Assembly (NCBI RefSeq): GCF_014529535.1
Contig: NW_023503409.1
Coordinates: 4,278,390 to 4,342,389 of the forward strand
DNA from: Bradysia coprophila
Taxonomy: Eukaryota; Arthropoda; Insecta; Diptera; Sciaridae
Direction: 5' to 3'
Length of the DNA: 64,000 nt
Every line of letters begins with the position of its first letter. Position 1 is the first letter of the stretch. This document shows positions 1-10,699 of the stretch, one piece after another. The notes beneath the pieces are model-generated. The model was not told the DNA's origin. It did no database searches and saw only the letters and a program-made list of their open reading frames with translations. Position numbers and translations under genes: made by a program.

Positions 1-811
1 AATGGTGTGAAGCTGAAGAATCAAGAATCATGTCATAAGTTCATCGTGTCAGTAGAACATTGACATAAAATGGTAACTAATTGACTTAATTTTAAATGGC
101 TTTCCTTTTTTTCATTGAAGAGCTGGACTAATTTTCGGCAAATGAACTGCAAAATTCGGCTTAGCCTTGAAGGGTTCTACTTGAAAGGTTTAATAAATTG
201 ACATAGAGGCACACAAAAATTAATTCAACTAATTTACCAAAAGCCAAAATTAAAATCTATTTTCAAAAGCTGATCCCCAATTTCTCAGGTTATGTCAGAT
301 CCAATATAATACAAACTCTCCTGACTCTTACCCTGAAGATTTTATTGTAAATTTTATGCGAACAATAACAGTACGACCGGGTAGAAAACATAGTTCTGGA
401 ACTTACCTGATCGCTGTAAAGGTGTGTCATTTTCACGACGGTTACAATGATTGATATATAGCATTTCACGCCACTATTCTTAGTGTAATCACACTATCAC
501 CAGTTGCTCATTTACTCCCTAATTGGTCGCTTTAAGAACTTGATGTACAAAGAAACGCGAAATTATTCCCATTCCCGTAAGAATCTACGATCAATTTGAG
601 ATGTCAGTGAAGGCGCGACCTTGTAATGTTATGGGTGTGGATGCGATCAAATGCAGATTCGCGTGTGATCGGCTCCAAACTTGAAGACTTCTAAACCAAC
701 AATTGAATTCCATTCGAATAGACTTACTTGAATATGATTCGCAGCCTCGACTTTGGCAGTGGCAAGATATTGTTGAGATCTAAACTTGATATATTTCTGT
801 ATCAATTTCAT
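1..811 (-). CDS. Possible 5' exons of an unidentified minus-strand gene running off the left edge
   Basis: Three minus-strand blocks can be joined in phase 0. Exon 1 is 811-728, starting MKLIQKYIKFRSQQYLATAK and ending at a consensus GTAAGT donor. Exon 2 is about 478-407, open throughout and ending THLYSDQ before GTAAGT. A third begins at 12 after a TTCTTCAG acceptor and reaches the window edge. The two donors are good, but the acceptor of exon 2 has a poor pyrimidine tract. The predicted N-terminus is basic and would suit a mitochondrial or membrane protein, but I recognise no family. This is inference from splice signals and open frame only, and the whole model could be false. Confidence 0.25.
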
Positions 812-1842
812 ATGGTGATAACTGCAAACACTTCTAATATCAAATAACAATCACAATAAAGTTTTAAAATTTTCAAAATTACATCTTTTAAACGGTTTTG
901 TGAAATTCAACGGTGTGACAAATCGGCACCGGCTTTGTCGGTTTTGTTTTGACAATATCAGTGTTGACAGCCATCAATAAAACGATCAGACCGAATAAAT
1001 CGAATGAATAACTTTAGCCTATGCGAGAGAAAGAAGAGTGGTATAGGTTTCTTCCATCGTACGGTAAAAACGAATTTTGACAAGCCGAAAACGAACGAGA
1101 GCATCACCAGAAGCAAACATAACCGCAACTTGAAAAAAATTTGTTCGTTTAAACTTCAAATTGAGGTTGTGTTGCCTTCTCTGTGGTAACTTTTCCATGT
1201 GTTCCATGCTAAAAAATCTGTCAGAATCTCAAATTATTCTCAATGGTCGCAAGAAATTTGTGCTATTCACATGGCGCGAAATTTAGAACTTTTTAAGTTG
1301 TTCAAGGTTGTAATGAGAATGGCCAATAATACGTATTGTCGTTGTGTAGATGAAAACACTGCTTGTGAAAATAAGAAAAAGCAACGTACCGTGGTACACA
1401 ATTGCAGCTAGTCGGATTTCGGCTCCCTGGACTTTTTTTAAGGAGTAAGGGCACATCCGAAAATCTCCGAAAACAATGCCATTATGCAGTAAAATTAGGT
1501 TATTCACATATGACGGGAAACATCGGCAAGCCTCGATGCTCCCTCATATATCAATAATCTACTATTGATTTTTTCCTCAAGATGTATTCATTTCGACTTC
1601 CGATATTGACGAGTGATTTGATATAGATGAAAGATATTTTGAATAGAGTACTGAAGATTGTGCGACAATATTTCCTCATAATATTTCCAATAATTTCCAA
1701 TAATTAATAGATATTCCTTCATTTCGCTTTATTTAATTTTTTTTGTGTCATATGGACATGCATTACGACACCGCATGTGATCTGCAAATACCGTCATTCC
1801 GTTGAACAATTTATTTTAAAATAATTTGAATAAGCAATGTTA
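812..1842. other. Intergenic stretch with one dispersed repeat
   Basis: No convincing coding exon. Positions 1044-1186 are a copy of a short dispersed element also found at 21335-21516 (listed separately). The remainder, including the AT-rich 1560-1842 downstream of the aldo-keto reductase gene, shows nothing I can assign. Confidence 0.5.
1044..1186. repeat. Dispersed MITE-like repeat, copy 1
   Basis: This stretch matches 21335-21516 almost base for base from TAGGTTTCTTCCATCG through the CTTCTCTGTGG motif. The centre is an imperfect palindrome (CATAACCGCAACTT against AAGTGAGGTTGTG). The right terminal part seen in the other copy is missing here, so this copy is probably truncated. Short overlapping ORFs on both strands follow from the palindrome and are not genes. 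Confidence 0.6.
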
Positions 1843-3214
1843 TTAATCATCCAAGCCATATTCGGGATGGTCAACGAATCTATAACCAAAAGAGAAGGAC
1901 ATTTCTAATTGGTCATTGGCAACAAAATCAATCAATTACCCAGGCATGACCATTGTGAACGTTCTTCCAGATGGTCCTTTGTCCAATGTCTTTAATTTTT
2001 CCATTTCATCCGAACTTAGTTCGAAGCTGAACAACTAATATAATGGAAAAAACCGCAAGTTTACCAACTGAATCTAACATCTGATATTGATTTTACTTAC
2101 ATCAAAGTTGGAACGAACACGTGCAGGATTTATACTCTTTGGAATGACAGCAACATTTTGTTGAATCCAATATTTCATTAGAATTTGAGAAGTTGATTTA
2201 GAGTGTCGATTAGCTATTTCGACTACAACGTCATCTTCTAGTAATGGTATCGGTTCAAAGGCTCTGGCAAATTAAAAATTAGTTTGATACCAATCGCACA
2301 ACAAAAATCTCGGTTAGACAAACTTACTGTCCCCTCTTTTCATATAATTGCTTTCTACCAGGACTTCCTAATGGTGCGTATGCAACCACTGTAATATTAT
2401 ATTTACGGCAGGTTTCAAGTAACTCTGGCCTTTGAAAGTATGCGTGTAGTTCAATCTATGAAACAGATTCAGATTTTTAGATTCAGAAAATAATTGTTTT
2501 TAGAATCCTCACTTGTTGATTCGCTGGTTGAATTCTAGCCACCTTCATAATTCGTTCGACTTGAGTACGTCGGAAATTAGATATTCCAATAGAACGGGTC
2601 AAACCATTATCAACTTGTACTTCCATTGCTTTCCATACAGCTTCAATACTTGAATTAGGATTGATTAGTACTTTACCGCTGTCATCTTTGGGCCAAAGAT
2701 CTGTGTCGCTAACGTATTGCAGACCAACTGGTAGATGTATCAAGTATAAGTCAAGGTAGTCCAGCTGCAGAGCCTTTAGCGACTTTTGAATAAAATATTC
2801 CACTTTTTCTGGGGTCATACCAATCGGAGGCAACTGTTTTCGAATTTTCAAAAAGATAAATTAGGGTCTGTAAAGGATATATTCGATATATTCGAATCAC
2901 TAGGATCATTATCTTACTTTTGTAACTACAAATAGCTCATCCCGTTTGATGTTACCGGAATCGAACCACCTCTTAAGCACTTTGCCAATGATATGCTCAT
3001 TCTCATACATATAGGCTGTGTCTATATGACGGTAGCCAGCTTTCAAAGCCTCATCAAGAGCCGTCTCGAGTTCTTGTGGATCACTAGACTATAATTGTAA
3101 CAAAAGGAGATACATTACTCGCGGCAAAGCATTCAAAGCCCATTTCATTACCTGCCATGTACCTAATCCAACAATTGGCATTGTATAACCGTTAAAGAAT
3201 TTTATGGAGGACAT
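1843..3214 (-). CDS. Aldo-keto reductase (AKR1-type, NADPH-dependent aldehyde reductase)
   Basis: Seven exons on the minus strand: 3214-3152, 3088-2918, 2833-2513, 2455-2328, 2263-2101, 2034-1940 and 1879-1843, all with GT-AG introns, giving 325 residues. The protein begins MSSIKFFNGYTMPIVGLGTW, the usual AKR start. The catalytic tetrad is intact: Asp44 and Tyr49 (DTAYMYENE), Lys78 (VVTK) and His111 (LIHLP), at family positions. The cofactor-binding end is present (IPKSINPARVRSNFD), and the protein finishes FVDHPEYGLDD. The family reduces aldehydes and ketones with NADPH in the cytosol. The final 37-nt exon matters: reading through the preceding intron would stop at MPG. The physiological substrate cannot be told from sequence, and other AKR1 genes are not excluded as closest relatives. 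Confidence 0.93.
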
Positions 3215-5123
3215 TTTTAGTATTTCACTATCGTATTACACAAAAATAACCACAATGTTGCGATACACTCAACCGAACGTTCAAATGTGACTGATTTTAG
3301 ATTATTAGGTATGAGGTATAAGATACTAAATGTAAAGTGTACATATGATAATTACGCAATTACCACGATGACTAGACATTTTTCTGGTTATGTTCATTTA
3401 TCAACAATTTTTTTTTATCAACATCTTACACTTCAAGTGAGTTGTGAGATAGGCATCAAGCTCGAAAATACCGATTTGCAGTTGAAAAAATAAAACTTGA
3501 AAGAAAAAAGACTCTTTTTCCAGGAGAACCAAAATAAACAAAATTTGCGTGGTAGTGGTAAACGTTTAGAAATCCGTGTGAACAGTTTTCTTTGTATGAG
3601 TGTACCAGCTGAATTGAAAATGGACATATCAAAACATATCTCCCTTTTACAAACCTTTATCGCCATTTTTTTTCTCTCGTTTTCACATTTTTTATCTCTT
3701 TTTTATTTAGTCAATATCTCTTATACTCAGCTTAATTACCGCATTCGATGAATAATTAAGCTATAACTTACTTTTGGAGGAAGTTTTCTTGCATATCTTC
3801 ACGATCGAAATTCAATGATTACAATTAAATTCATGGAAAAAAGGTGTCTGCACTGACAGCTTTCAAATTTCCTAATAATTATTATTTTGTAGACGCCCAG
3901 CAATCTGTTAAATTATCAGACAATACGCTACATCTCTTGAAATTCAAAAATCCAGTTTATTTCTGAATTCGAGGTAAAGCCGAAGTAACAACAATCACAC
4001 GCAAATATGACTTTTCACTTTTTCCGCATGTAGTGAAACGGAAACAAATTCAGAGGCTTTTTTACGTTATAATTTGGCAACGGGCTGAGGATACATATAT
4101 AATGCTCGGGGACGAGGACAACTACGAACAAATGATCAAAAACTCCTTGTCATACGGGCAATTCGGGTGAAATCTGAAACATAAAACAAAATTGCTTTAG
4201 TCTTTAGTTGCCAAATTGTAACGTACAAAAGCCTCTGAATTTGTTTCAGCTTAACTACTATAAAAAGAACTACGAAATAAAGAGCACCATACAACCCTAG
4301 GATTGTAAAACATGTATTATGAAACTCCATTACATTATGTGCGATGATAGGGCAAGATTCGATAAAGCTCGTAGTTTTTTGCCCATAAATAAAGGTTTGT
4401 TGTCAGCAACAAAGAAAAAATTAAGGCCCAATCTCTGGTTAGTGTTTTTCATAACATATACTAAAGCATGAAAATACTCCACACGAAAATATTTATTTAA
4501 AACAAAATGAAATAGATGTTTTTTCAAACAATCAGAGATATTTTCAACAAAAGAAGTAGCAGATTTAATAAGAACATCACGGTACACCCACCGTCTGTAT
4601 GCAAATGAAGCGAAATGACATTCGACTAATGCCAATTGAAGCGCCTAAAAGCATTTTAGACCTACAAACAAGCATACATTCATTTAACACCTTGATTTTA
4701 CGAGGCTAGATAACGCGTCGGGCTAGATCATTGCGATGACATCAATGGCTATTTTGAAATATGTCAAAAGTGTCAAAACGTATCACCGAATTTTCAATAC
4801 AAAATATTTTGAGGAAAAACATAAACAAAATAATATTGTCACGACACTTGAATAACTTAAAGCTAACAATTATTTATTAAAACGTTGAAATGTGAATTAA
4901 TGCAGAAGTAAGTCAATATACACAGCTGACGTGAAATGTGTCAATAAAAATCGTCTGATTATAGTTTTACTTAGTGGTGACTACCATTTGCTTTCTTTAA
5001 TGTTTTTTTGTATCTGTGACGTCCGAAACCTAACATCTAATTGAGAGATTTATCTTTTATATATACTTTGGACAGGTATATCAAATTGATTTACACTCTT
5101 TTTCCATAGACCCTAAAAGGAAA
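3215..5123. other. Intergenic region between the aldo-keto reductase and a zinc-finger gene
   Basis: Divergent promoters are expected at both ends, as the flanking genes point away from each other. A foldback repeat lies at 4041-4247 (listed separately). An open frame of 101 codons on the minus strand at 4635-4330 has no recognisable domain and biased AT-rich composition, so I do not call it. Nothing else is visible. Confidence 0.5.
4041..4247. repeat. Inverted repeat with about 41-bp arms (foldback MITE)
   Basis: The left arm 4041-4081 begins GAAACAAATTCAGAGGC and ends TTTGGCAAC. The right arm 4207-4247 is its near-perfect reverse complement, with a few substitutions. The arms enclose a ~125-bp spacer with no coding potential. 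No target duplication could be fixed. Confidence 0.65.
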
Positions 5124-7063
5124 ATGATTTCTCTGAGCCAAAAAAGTCGACAATGTCTCATAGACGACATAAAGAACTTGGAGACTAAATTAGTGCAGCT
5201 ACAGGATCGGTTCGATCTGATTGTAAATTGGATTCGGTCAGAATATTGCGGTAGGTCCACTCTTCTAAATCTGTATTCGAATTGATTAGCAAAACGTTTC
5301 TCCTCTGACAGACCTCAGTGGCTTGCCAGATTATGTGATAATCGCAGTGAGTGGTGACGGTGATCGAAAATCGTCCGATAACGACGTATTTAGGAAAAAT
5401 GACCTTATTAAGGTGGAATATGACAACTTAGACGATTCCTCTCATCTTAGCGCTGATGGTGATATTGACACCGATAATACGAGCAAGAAATTGTTGGTCA
5501 AAGTCGATGAGGATATTCTGAAAGACATAGAGTCTGGGCCCGTATCCAGGTATGAAAAATGCTGCCAGATTCAAATATTCGATCTTTTAAGTAAGCAAAA
5601 TATTTGTGTTTTTGGTTCCAGGCTACGAATTCAACTGGAAAAGCGGAACCTGGCTTGTCGAGACACATCGAACAGTAGGTAATGTCATCGATAAATACTT
5701 GTCGGTATCGAAAGGCTATTATTATTGATGCCACTTGATTCAGATAATTACAATGAAATTAAGGCTAAACATTCGTTTTTTTTTCAGTTATTGCAAAGCT
5801 CCGGCTGCTGTTCCCGAAGATCCCACATCATTTCCCCTGCTGATCGAGGGAGATGTTGACTTGAAATGGGAAAATGATCGGTTGATTGATAACAATTCCG
5901 CCAATGAAAACGAAACGGAAGGAGATGTGTATACTACGTTGCATGAACCTTGTGAAGACTATGAGGCGTCAAGCGGAAAGGTGAACGCAAATTTGGGTAG
6001 CGTAAAAGCCAAACGCGTGAAAAAGACTGCGAAACATGTTCAAGCCAACAAAGAGAAGGGATTAATTCTAGATGCAATTGAGTACAAAAAGATGATTGAG
6101 TCATTGCCGAAAGAGCGTTTAACCTGTGTGGTATGTAGCAAGACTTTTGCTACATCGACACAGGTTCGACGGCACGAGGTTCAGGTTCATTTAACTAAGG
6201 AGGAGCAAGGTAAAATACGGAATAGAAGCAGTTCGTTCAGTACGTTTAACGTGGTCCAAGCAAAAAACGATGTGGCTGAAATGTGTGACATATGCAACAA
6301 ACCATTTAAAAACATCGAATCTCACAAAATGAACCATTTGCCGACAGAAGTCATGACTACAGTCGAAGGTAAATGGCGCCCTCACTATCGTTGCTTAAAG
6401 TGTGATTCGCTGTTTTCGGAGAAGAAGAAATATTTGAATCACGTGACGCATGAATGTAAAAACGAAAAGATTCTTGAAAATTCAAATTATGCTCAGCACG
6501 CTCAGAAGCTTCGAACAGAGAAGAATTTTCTGTGTAACCAATGCGGCCAGGCCTTCAATAGAAAACATACCCTTAAGATACACGTAATGGCCGTACATGC
6601 AAAGCGAAAAGATTTCAAGTGTAAATTTTGCGGAAAAGGCTTTGCAATCGAGTTCGTAAAAAATAACCACGAAAAGAAACATCTCGGCGCTCTAACCGTG
6701 ACTTGTGAACTTTGTGGCTTCGCGTTCACGTGCAGACAGACCCTTCGGAAGCACATCAAGGGCGTACACGAGAATCGGCGACCATACCAGTGTCCGCTGT
6801 GCGATAAAAGTTTTAAAACCAACAATGCACGAAATTATCATGTCAACACACACGGCAATCCGAACGGTAGAAAACGGGGATTGAACGTAGAAATTGATCC
6901 CCTCAAAGCAGCTGCGAAACGTAGACACTGTAGCACCTGGAAAAATAATCGCGTGCCGAAGGTTACGACTGTTACGGCCACAGAAAACAACAATACTTCA
7001 TCTGATGGAGCATGTACGAAAGAATCGGATGAGAAATCAATAAATTTAATCGATGAAAATTAG
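5124..7063 (+). CDS. C2H2 zinc-finger protein with seven fingers
   Basis: Exons 5124-5250, 5312-5549, 5622-5678 and 5788-7063 give 565 residues. The N-terminus is a short heptad-like coiled-coil stretch (residues about 1-40), followed by an acidic, low-complexity linker, then seven C2H2 fingers in the C-terminal half: CVVC, CDIC, CLKC, CNQC, CKFC, CELC and CPLC. The third lacks a clean HxxxH end and may not bind zinc. Linkers between the later fingers are TGEKP-like only in part. No ZAD domain is present. The protein is presumably a nuclear DNA-binding factor; the target is unknown. The first ATG is preceded by AAA and opens the only frame that splices on. The 57-nt third exon keeps the frame whether used or skipped, and the 72-nt intron before it is itself open. 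Confidence 0.85.
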
Positions 7064-7105
7064 ATGAAACCAGCCTTAGTGCTCTAGTTTTGAAGATTTT
7101 TTTAA

Positions 7106-7111
7106 AATAAA
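7106..7111 (+). terminator. Polyadenylation signal of the seven-finger gene
   Basis: AATAAA lies 43 bp after the stop codon, in an AT-rich tract followed by a T/G-rich stretch. Confidence 0.7.
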
Positions 7112-8716
7112 GTTGGGGAAAAAAGAATTTGTTTCGTTTCTTTAGAAAGGTGCAGGTGCAGTATACTAATAATTTACTATCGTATTTGAACGTTAGAAGT
7201 GCAGGAAACTTTGAAGAAACTCAAAACAAAATTATGTAAAAAGTCATCTATTGAAGCTGCACGTTTAAACAATGGGAAATTTTACTCCAGCGCAGCGGTT
7301 GTTTTTTACCGGTCGAAATTGGTATGTTCCTGAAGTTATCTTAGTACAACTTTTCTTTTACAATAAATTAGGTACAACTAGGTACAGCTTTTTCCTTCCA
7401 TCCTGATTCCTGATTGTCCATCCAGGTAAGTACAACTTTTTCTTTAGAGAAAAAAAGGTGTACCGACTAGATACAACAATCAGGATGAAAGGAAAAAGCT
7501 GCACCCAATTTATCGTAAAAAAAACTGTACCAAGCTAAGTTCAGGCACATGAAACCGATACCAATTTGATCAAAACATTGGTAAAATGAATAGAAATTAA
7601 TGAGTGTTCCGACAAAGTCCTATCAACAATCTGTATTCAATCAATACAATCCATATCTTTGTAGACTGGTGGATCATAATGACTCAATAACAATATTTGC
7701 TCGTGTCAGGGCGGACGGGGCGGACATAGAAGCAATGCGAACGGCAAACTTTTGCGGGGAAATCGAGCCTTCACAGAACAACTCGCCGGGAAATGTGTGA
7801 CATTCATTTTTACTTTTTTGGTTACCGGGAAATTTTGACTCGGTATTCGAGAAGAAAACGGTAGTTACTCAAATTCTCTAAACTTAAAAAAAACACACGA
7901 AAATTGAGAGACGGAATCAGCCTTGTTACAGTTCCTTCGTTGCTTCCAAATCAACGAGGAGCTAATCTCCAAACCGTACCAAATTCATTACATTGCTTAT
8001 GAGTGCGGAAGCGACACACTTCATGTAAGAATGATAAAAAGAGGCTGAATGAACTTGGTACTGTTTGGAAAGAAGTTTTTCTTGATAAGGTGCACCTAGT
8101 CGTTATGCAATCCCAGACAAAATAGTTTAACTACGAAATGAACGAATTTCAGATCAGACAACGCAACAAGATCTTGTTCAGTTTTTCGGTCATGATTTTA
8201 CCAGAAAATGTAGGACTCAAGTTCATTACGTTCAGTAAAACACTTCATTCAAAACGTTCAATCATAAGAAGCATGGGTCAACTCTTTAAAACTACGAAGA
8301 TCAGAAAGATTCCACTCATTTTGCATTGACTTTCTATCACATATAACATGCATTTCAAGTCATCGCTGAAAAACAGGAATTGATTGAAGGGAAAAGAGAC
8401 TTTGATTGCAGTGGAAGGAAAATCTATCTTTCTTAATAATTTTGTAAAAGGAAAATACTTCTCTGTTCCCAGGATTGCAGGAGCTACTGGCAAAGTTTTC
8501 AATTTTAATCATTTTGTGTACGAGGAAAGTGTATTCCGCAATGGAATTTTCTTTTTACTACGATCAATTCTTGTTTTCCTGCAATCAATTCCAATGTTTT
8601 TGCAGTCAATTCTCTTATTAGAACTACCAGTTTACTTCCCTTCACAAACGCGATGTAACATGCAACCATGGCGAATGCTGAAATGAATACACATCGAATG
8701 TACCGTGTGTCTATTA
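7112..8716. other. Intergenic region between two convergent genes
   Basis: It holds one foldback element (7317-7566, listed separately). The rest, 7567-8716, has only short spurious ORFs and no splice-linked coding blocks. Confidence 0.5.
7317..7566. repeat. Foldback element of about 250 bp
   Basis: The first ~90 bases and the last ~85 are imperfect reverse complements. The left end reads AAATTGGTATG, the right end CGATACCAATTT, and both arms carry the block TTTTTCCTT/ATCCTGATT. The middle contains a further short copy of TAAGTACAACTTTTTC. It is non-coding, and arm divergence of very roughly 15-20 percent suggests an old insertion. Confidence 0.65.
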
Positions 8717-8722
8717 TTTATT
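8717..8722 (-). terminator. Candidate polyadenylation signal for d4
   Basis: TTTATT on the plus strand reads AATAAA on the minus strand, about 530 bp downstream of the d4 stop. This would give a long, AT-rich 3' UTR (8723-9253). Confidence 0.4.
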
Positions 8723-9253
8723 AGAAAAACTTTACATAAAAAAAATTGTGAAAAACAAATCTTAAAATTAAGCTTTAGTTTACAGGGAAAAGTCTAAAAA
8801 TAATCTCGCAACAAGATTAGTTTGGAAAGAACAAATTTCGCAACAAAAATGTACACAGTGGCTTCAATTGGCCATTCACGATTAAAAGAAAAGAAATTAA
8901 GAGACAAACAGAAAAAAACGTGAACTCATTTTCTTATTATGAAATAATTCTATTTCTTAATTATATTTACCTTTGCGATAGTTATTCACACAGTTTACCA
9001 ACTATAAATTGTCCTTACAAACTTAAGTAACTGAGAGCAAGAAGAGTTAGTTCGTTAGATCTAAATATTAATTAGTTACCAGTATCTTACATTACTTCTG
9101 TAATTCATTTTTTTTACATTACCCAACTTCTGTGTCGTCATAACTGCAGGAAGTTTCAATTTTTTCAATACTTATATGAGGGAGGACGTGTATTAGGCGC
9201 GGTTTTTTCTCTTTTAAAACTATTTTCAAAAATAATATTTCCTTCGATCACAT

Positions 9254-10495
9254 TCACTTTCCACTGTGAAATTCTTCATGGCAAATGTTACAGCTCCATG
9301 ACCCTTCTGGCGGATCGGTTAACGGTGGCGTCAAGCAATACATGTGGTAACCTCGATCACAATCGTCGCAGAAGAGCAATTGGTCGTCGTTGTCTGATGT
9401 ACCGCAAATGGAACAATATTTGCATTCAATACACTGCCATCGGTATCGCTTCACTGAAATGATCATGTTCGGTGTGAACTGCAAACATGATGGATGACCC
9501 GAGCGACCACAATCTGAGCACGATACCAAATCTTCGGGAATGCTGGTTTTCTTGTTTTCCCTCGAATCACCAAGACAAAAATCACAGTATGGCGACGGAA
9601 CTGCTTTACCACGTTCACTGGGTTTCTTCATCGGAACGATCGGCTCGTCATCGTCTGGACTGTTTGGATCTTGCAATGGTATTTGTGGATCTTCAGCTGG
9701 CGGTGGCGGCGGTGGTGGTGGTGGACTGCTTATTCGTGGCGGTGTCGCAGTTTGTTGAGCTAAAGCAAATGCAGCTGCAGCAGCTGCCGTTGGTCTACCA
9801 CGTTTCGTTGGTGTCCGATCACCTTCCATAATTTTACGACGGCCTCTGCCACGGCCCCTGCCACGTCGACTTACGCCATCAGGATTGGGCTTGCGTCCAC
9901 GTCTTGGCTTCTTCTTGTAAGTTCCGTCATCATAATCGAAGTCTGAGTCTGGATCACGTTCTTCGAATGGATCGATTTCATGCATATTCACTTCGTCGTA
10001 GAACCATTCCTTTGGTGTTTCCTCGCGATGACTGTGCGTGTGACTGTCGCGACTATCCGTATCGGCGGGAGCACTTAAAGACGATCGATCCAAACCTTGC
10101 AACGAATCCGGATCTGGTTCCCTGAACACCCGAAAAGGCCGATGTTGGTGTATCAAGTAACTGCGTCTAGACTTTCTCCATCGGCTAGATGGATATGAGT
10201 AAATTTGACCTTCACGAAGCCCTGGCATTCTCTGTCTTCGTTTCATAAACAAAGCACAATGATTTTGTGCAACACCAGTTTGTGGGTCTAGGAATGGCAT
10301 CCGCAGTCGCCGTTCTATACATAATCGCGTATTATAATTTTCACTATTTTCTAGTAGCTCTCTGTAGGCGGAATCTTTTAGAAACGACTGAATTTTCTCT
10401 AAATTTGAAATATTTACAATTTGAATTTCTGGAGACGCCATTGTCGTTGCTGACATTTTGAGCAGAATGTCGTTGAACTGAATTCGGTTTGACAA
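9254..10495 (-). CDS. d4: d4/DPF-family double PHD finger protein (Requiem-like)
   Basis: One uninterrupted frame of 413 codons. Residues about 35-115 are the Requiem/DPF N-terminal domain, with RLCIERRLRMPFLD and QTGVAQNHC matching the family pattern. A basic RGRGRG tract follows, then an alanine run, a proline run and a C-terminal tandem PHD pair from CDFC at about residue 305. The second PHD carries the typical LLFCDDCDRGYHMYC and ends SWSCNICHEEF. DPF proteins read acylated and methylated histone H3 in BAF-type chromatin remodelling complexes. I see no C2H2 finger between the N-terminal domain and the PHD pair, unlike vertebrate DPF2. Met1 is used because no stop separates it from the domain; Met19 is an alternative. 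All other sizeable genes here have introns. Confidence 0.93.
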   Translation of the reverse strand: MSNRIQFNDILLKMSATTMASPEIQIVNISNLEKIQSFLKDSAYRELLENSENYNTRLCIERRLRMPFLDPQTGVAQNHCALFMKRRQRMPGLREGQIYSYPSSRWRKSRRSYLIHQHRPFRVFREPDPDSLQGLDRSSLSAPADTDSRDSHTHSHREETPKEWFYDEVNMHEIDPFEERDPDSDFDYDDGTYKKKPRRGRKPNPDGVSRRGRGRGRGRRKIMEGDRTPTKRGRPTAAAAAAFALAQQTATPPRISSPPPPPPPPPAEDPQIPLQDPNSPDDDEPIVPMKKPSERGKAVPSPYCDFCLGDSRENKKTSIPEDLVSCSDCGRSGHPSCLQFTPNMIISVKRYRWQCIECKYCSICGTSDNDDQLLFCDDCDRGYHMYCLTPPLTDPPEGSWSCNICHEEFHSGK

Positions 10496-10699
10496 TCGTT
10501 CTTATGCAAATGAATCATTCATGTCTGCTGGGTACGTTGTCCCAGTTCTTTTTTTTATTTGTAAAAGCGCACTCAAATTGTTTAAAAATTGCCATTGATC
10601 AAACTTTTTTATTTTAAGATAAGCGAAAAAGAGACTGCTCAAATTGCACAGCCAGTAAAAAATCGATCTTTTCAAAAAACAGAAATTACAATAAATAAA

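Noticed and set aside
4330..4635. 101-codon minus-strand ORF
   Set aside because: No domain, aromatic-rich AT composition, no splice partners or flanking gene signals.
8138..8686. Overlapping ORFs of 60-100 codons
   Set aside because: No recognisable domain; repeated TTT/ATT codons; nothing conserved in pattern.
9487..9831. Plus-strand frames opposite d4, including a glycine run
   Set aside because: The glycine run is the antisense of the d4 proline tract.
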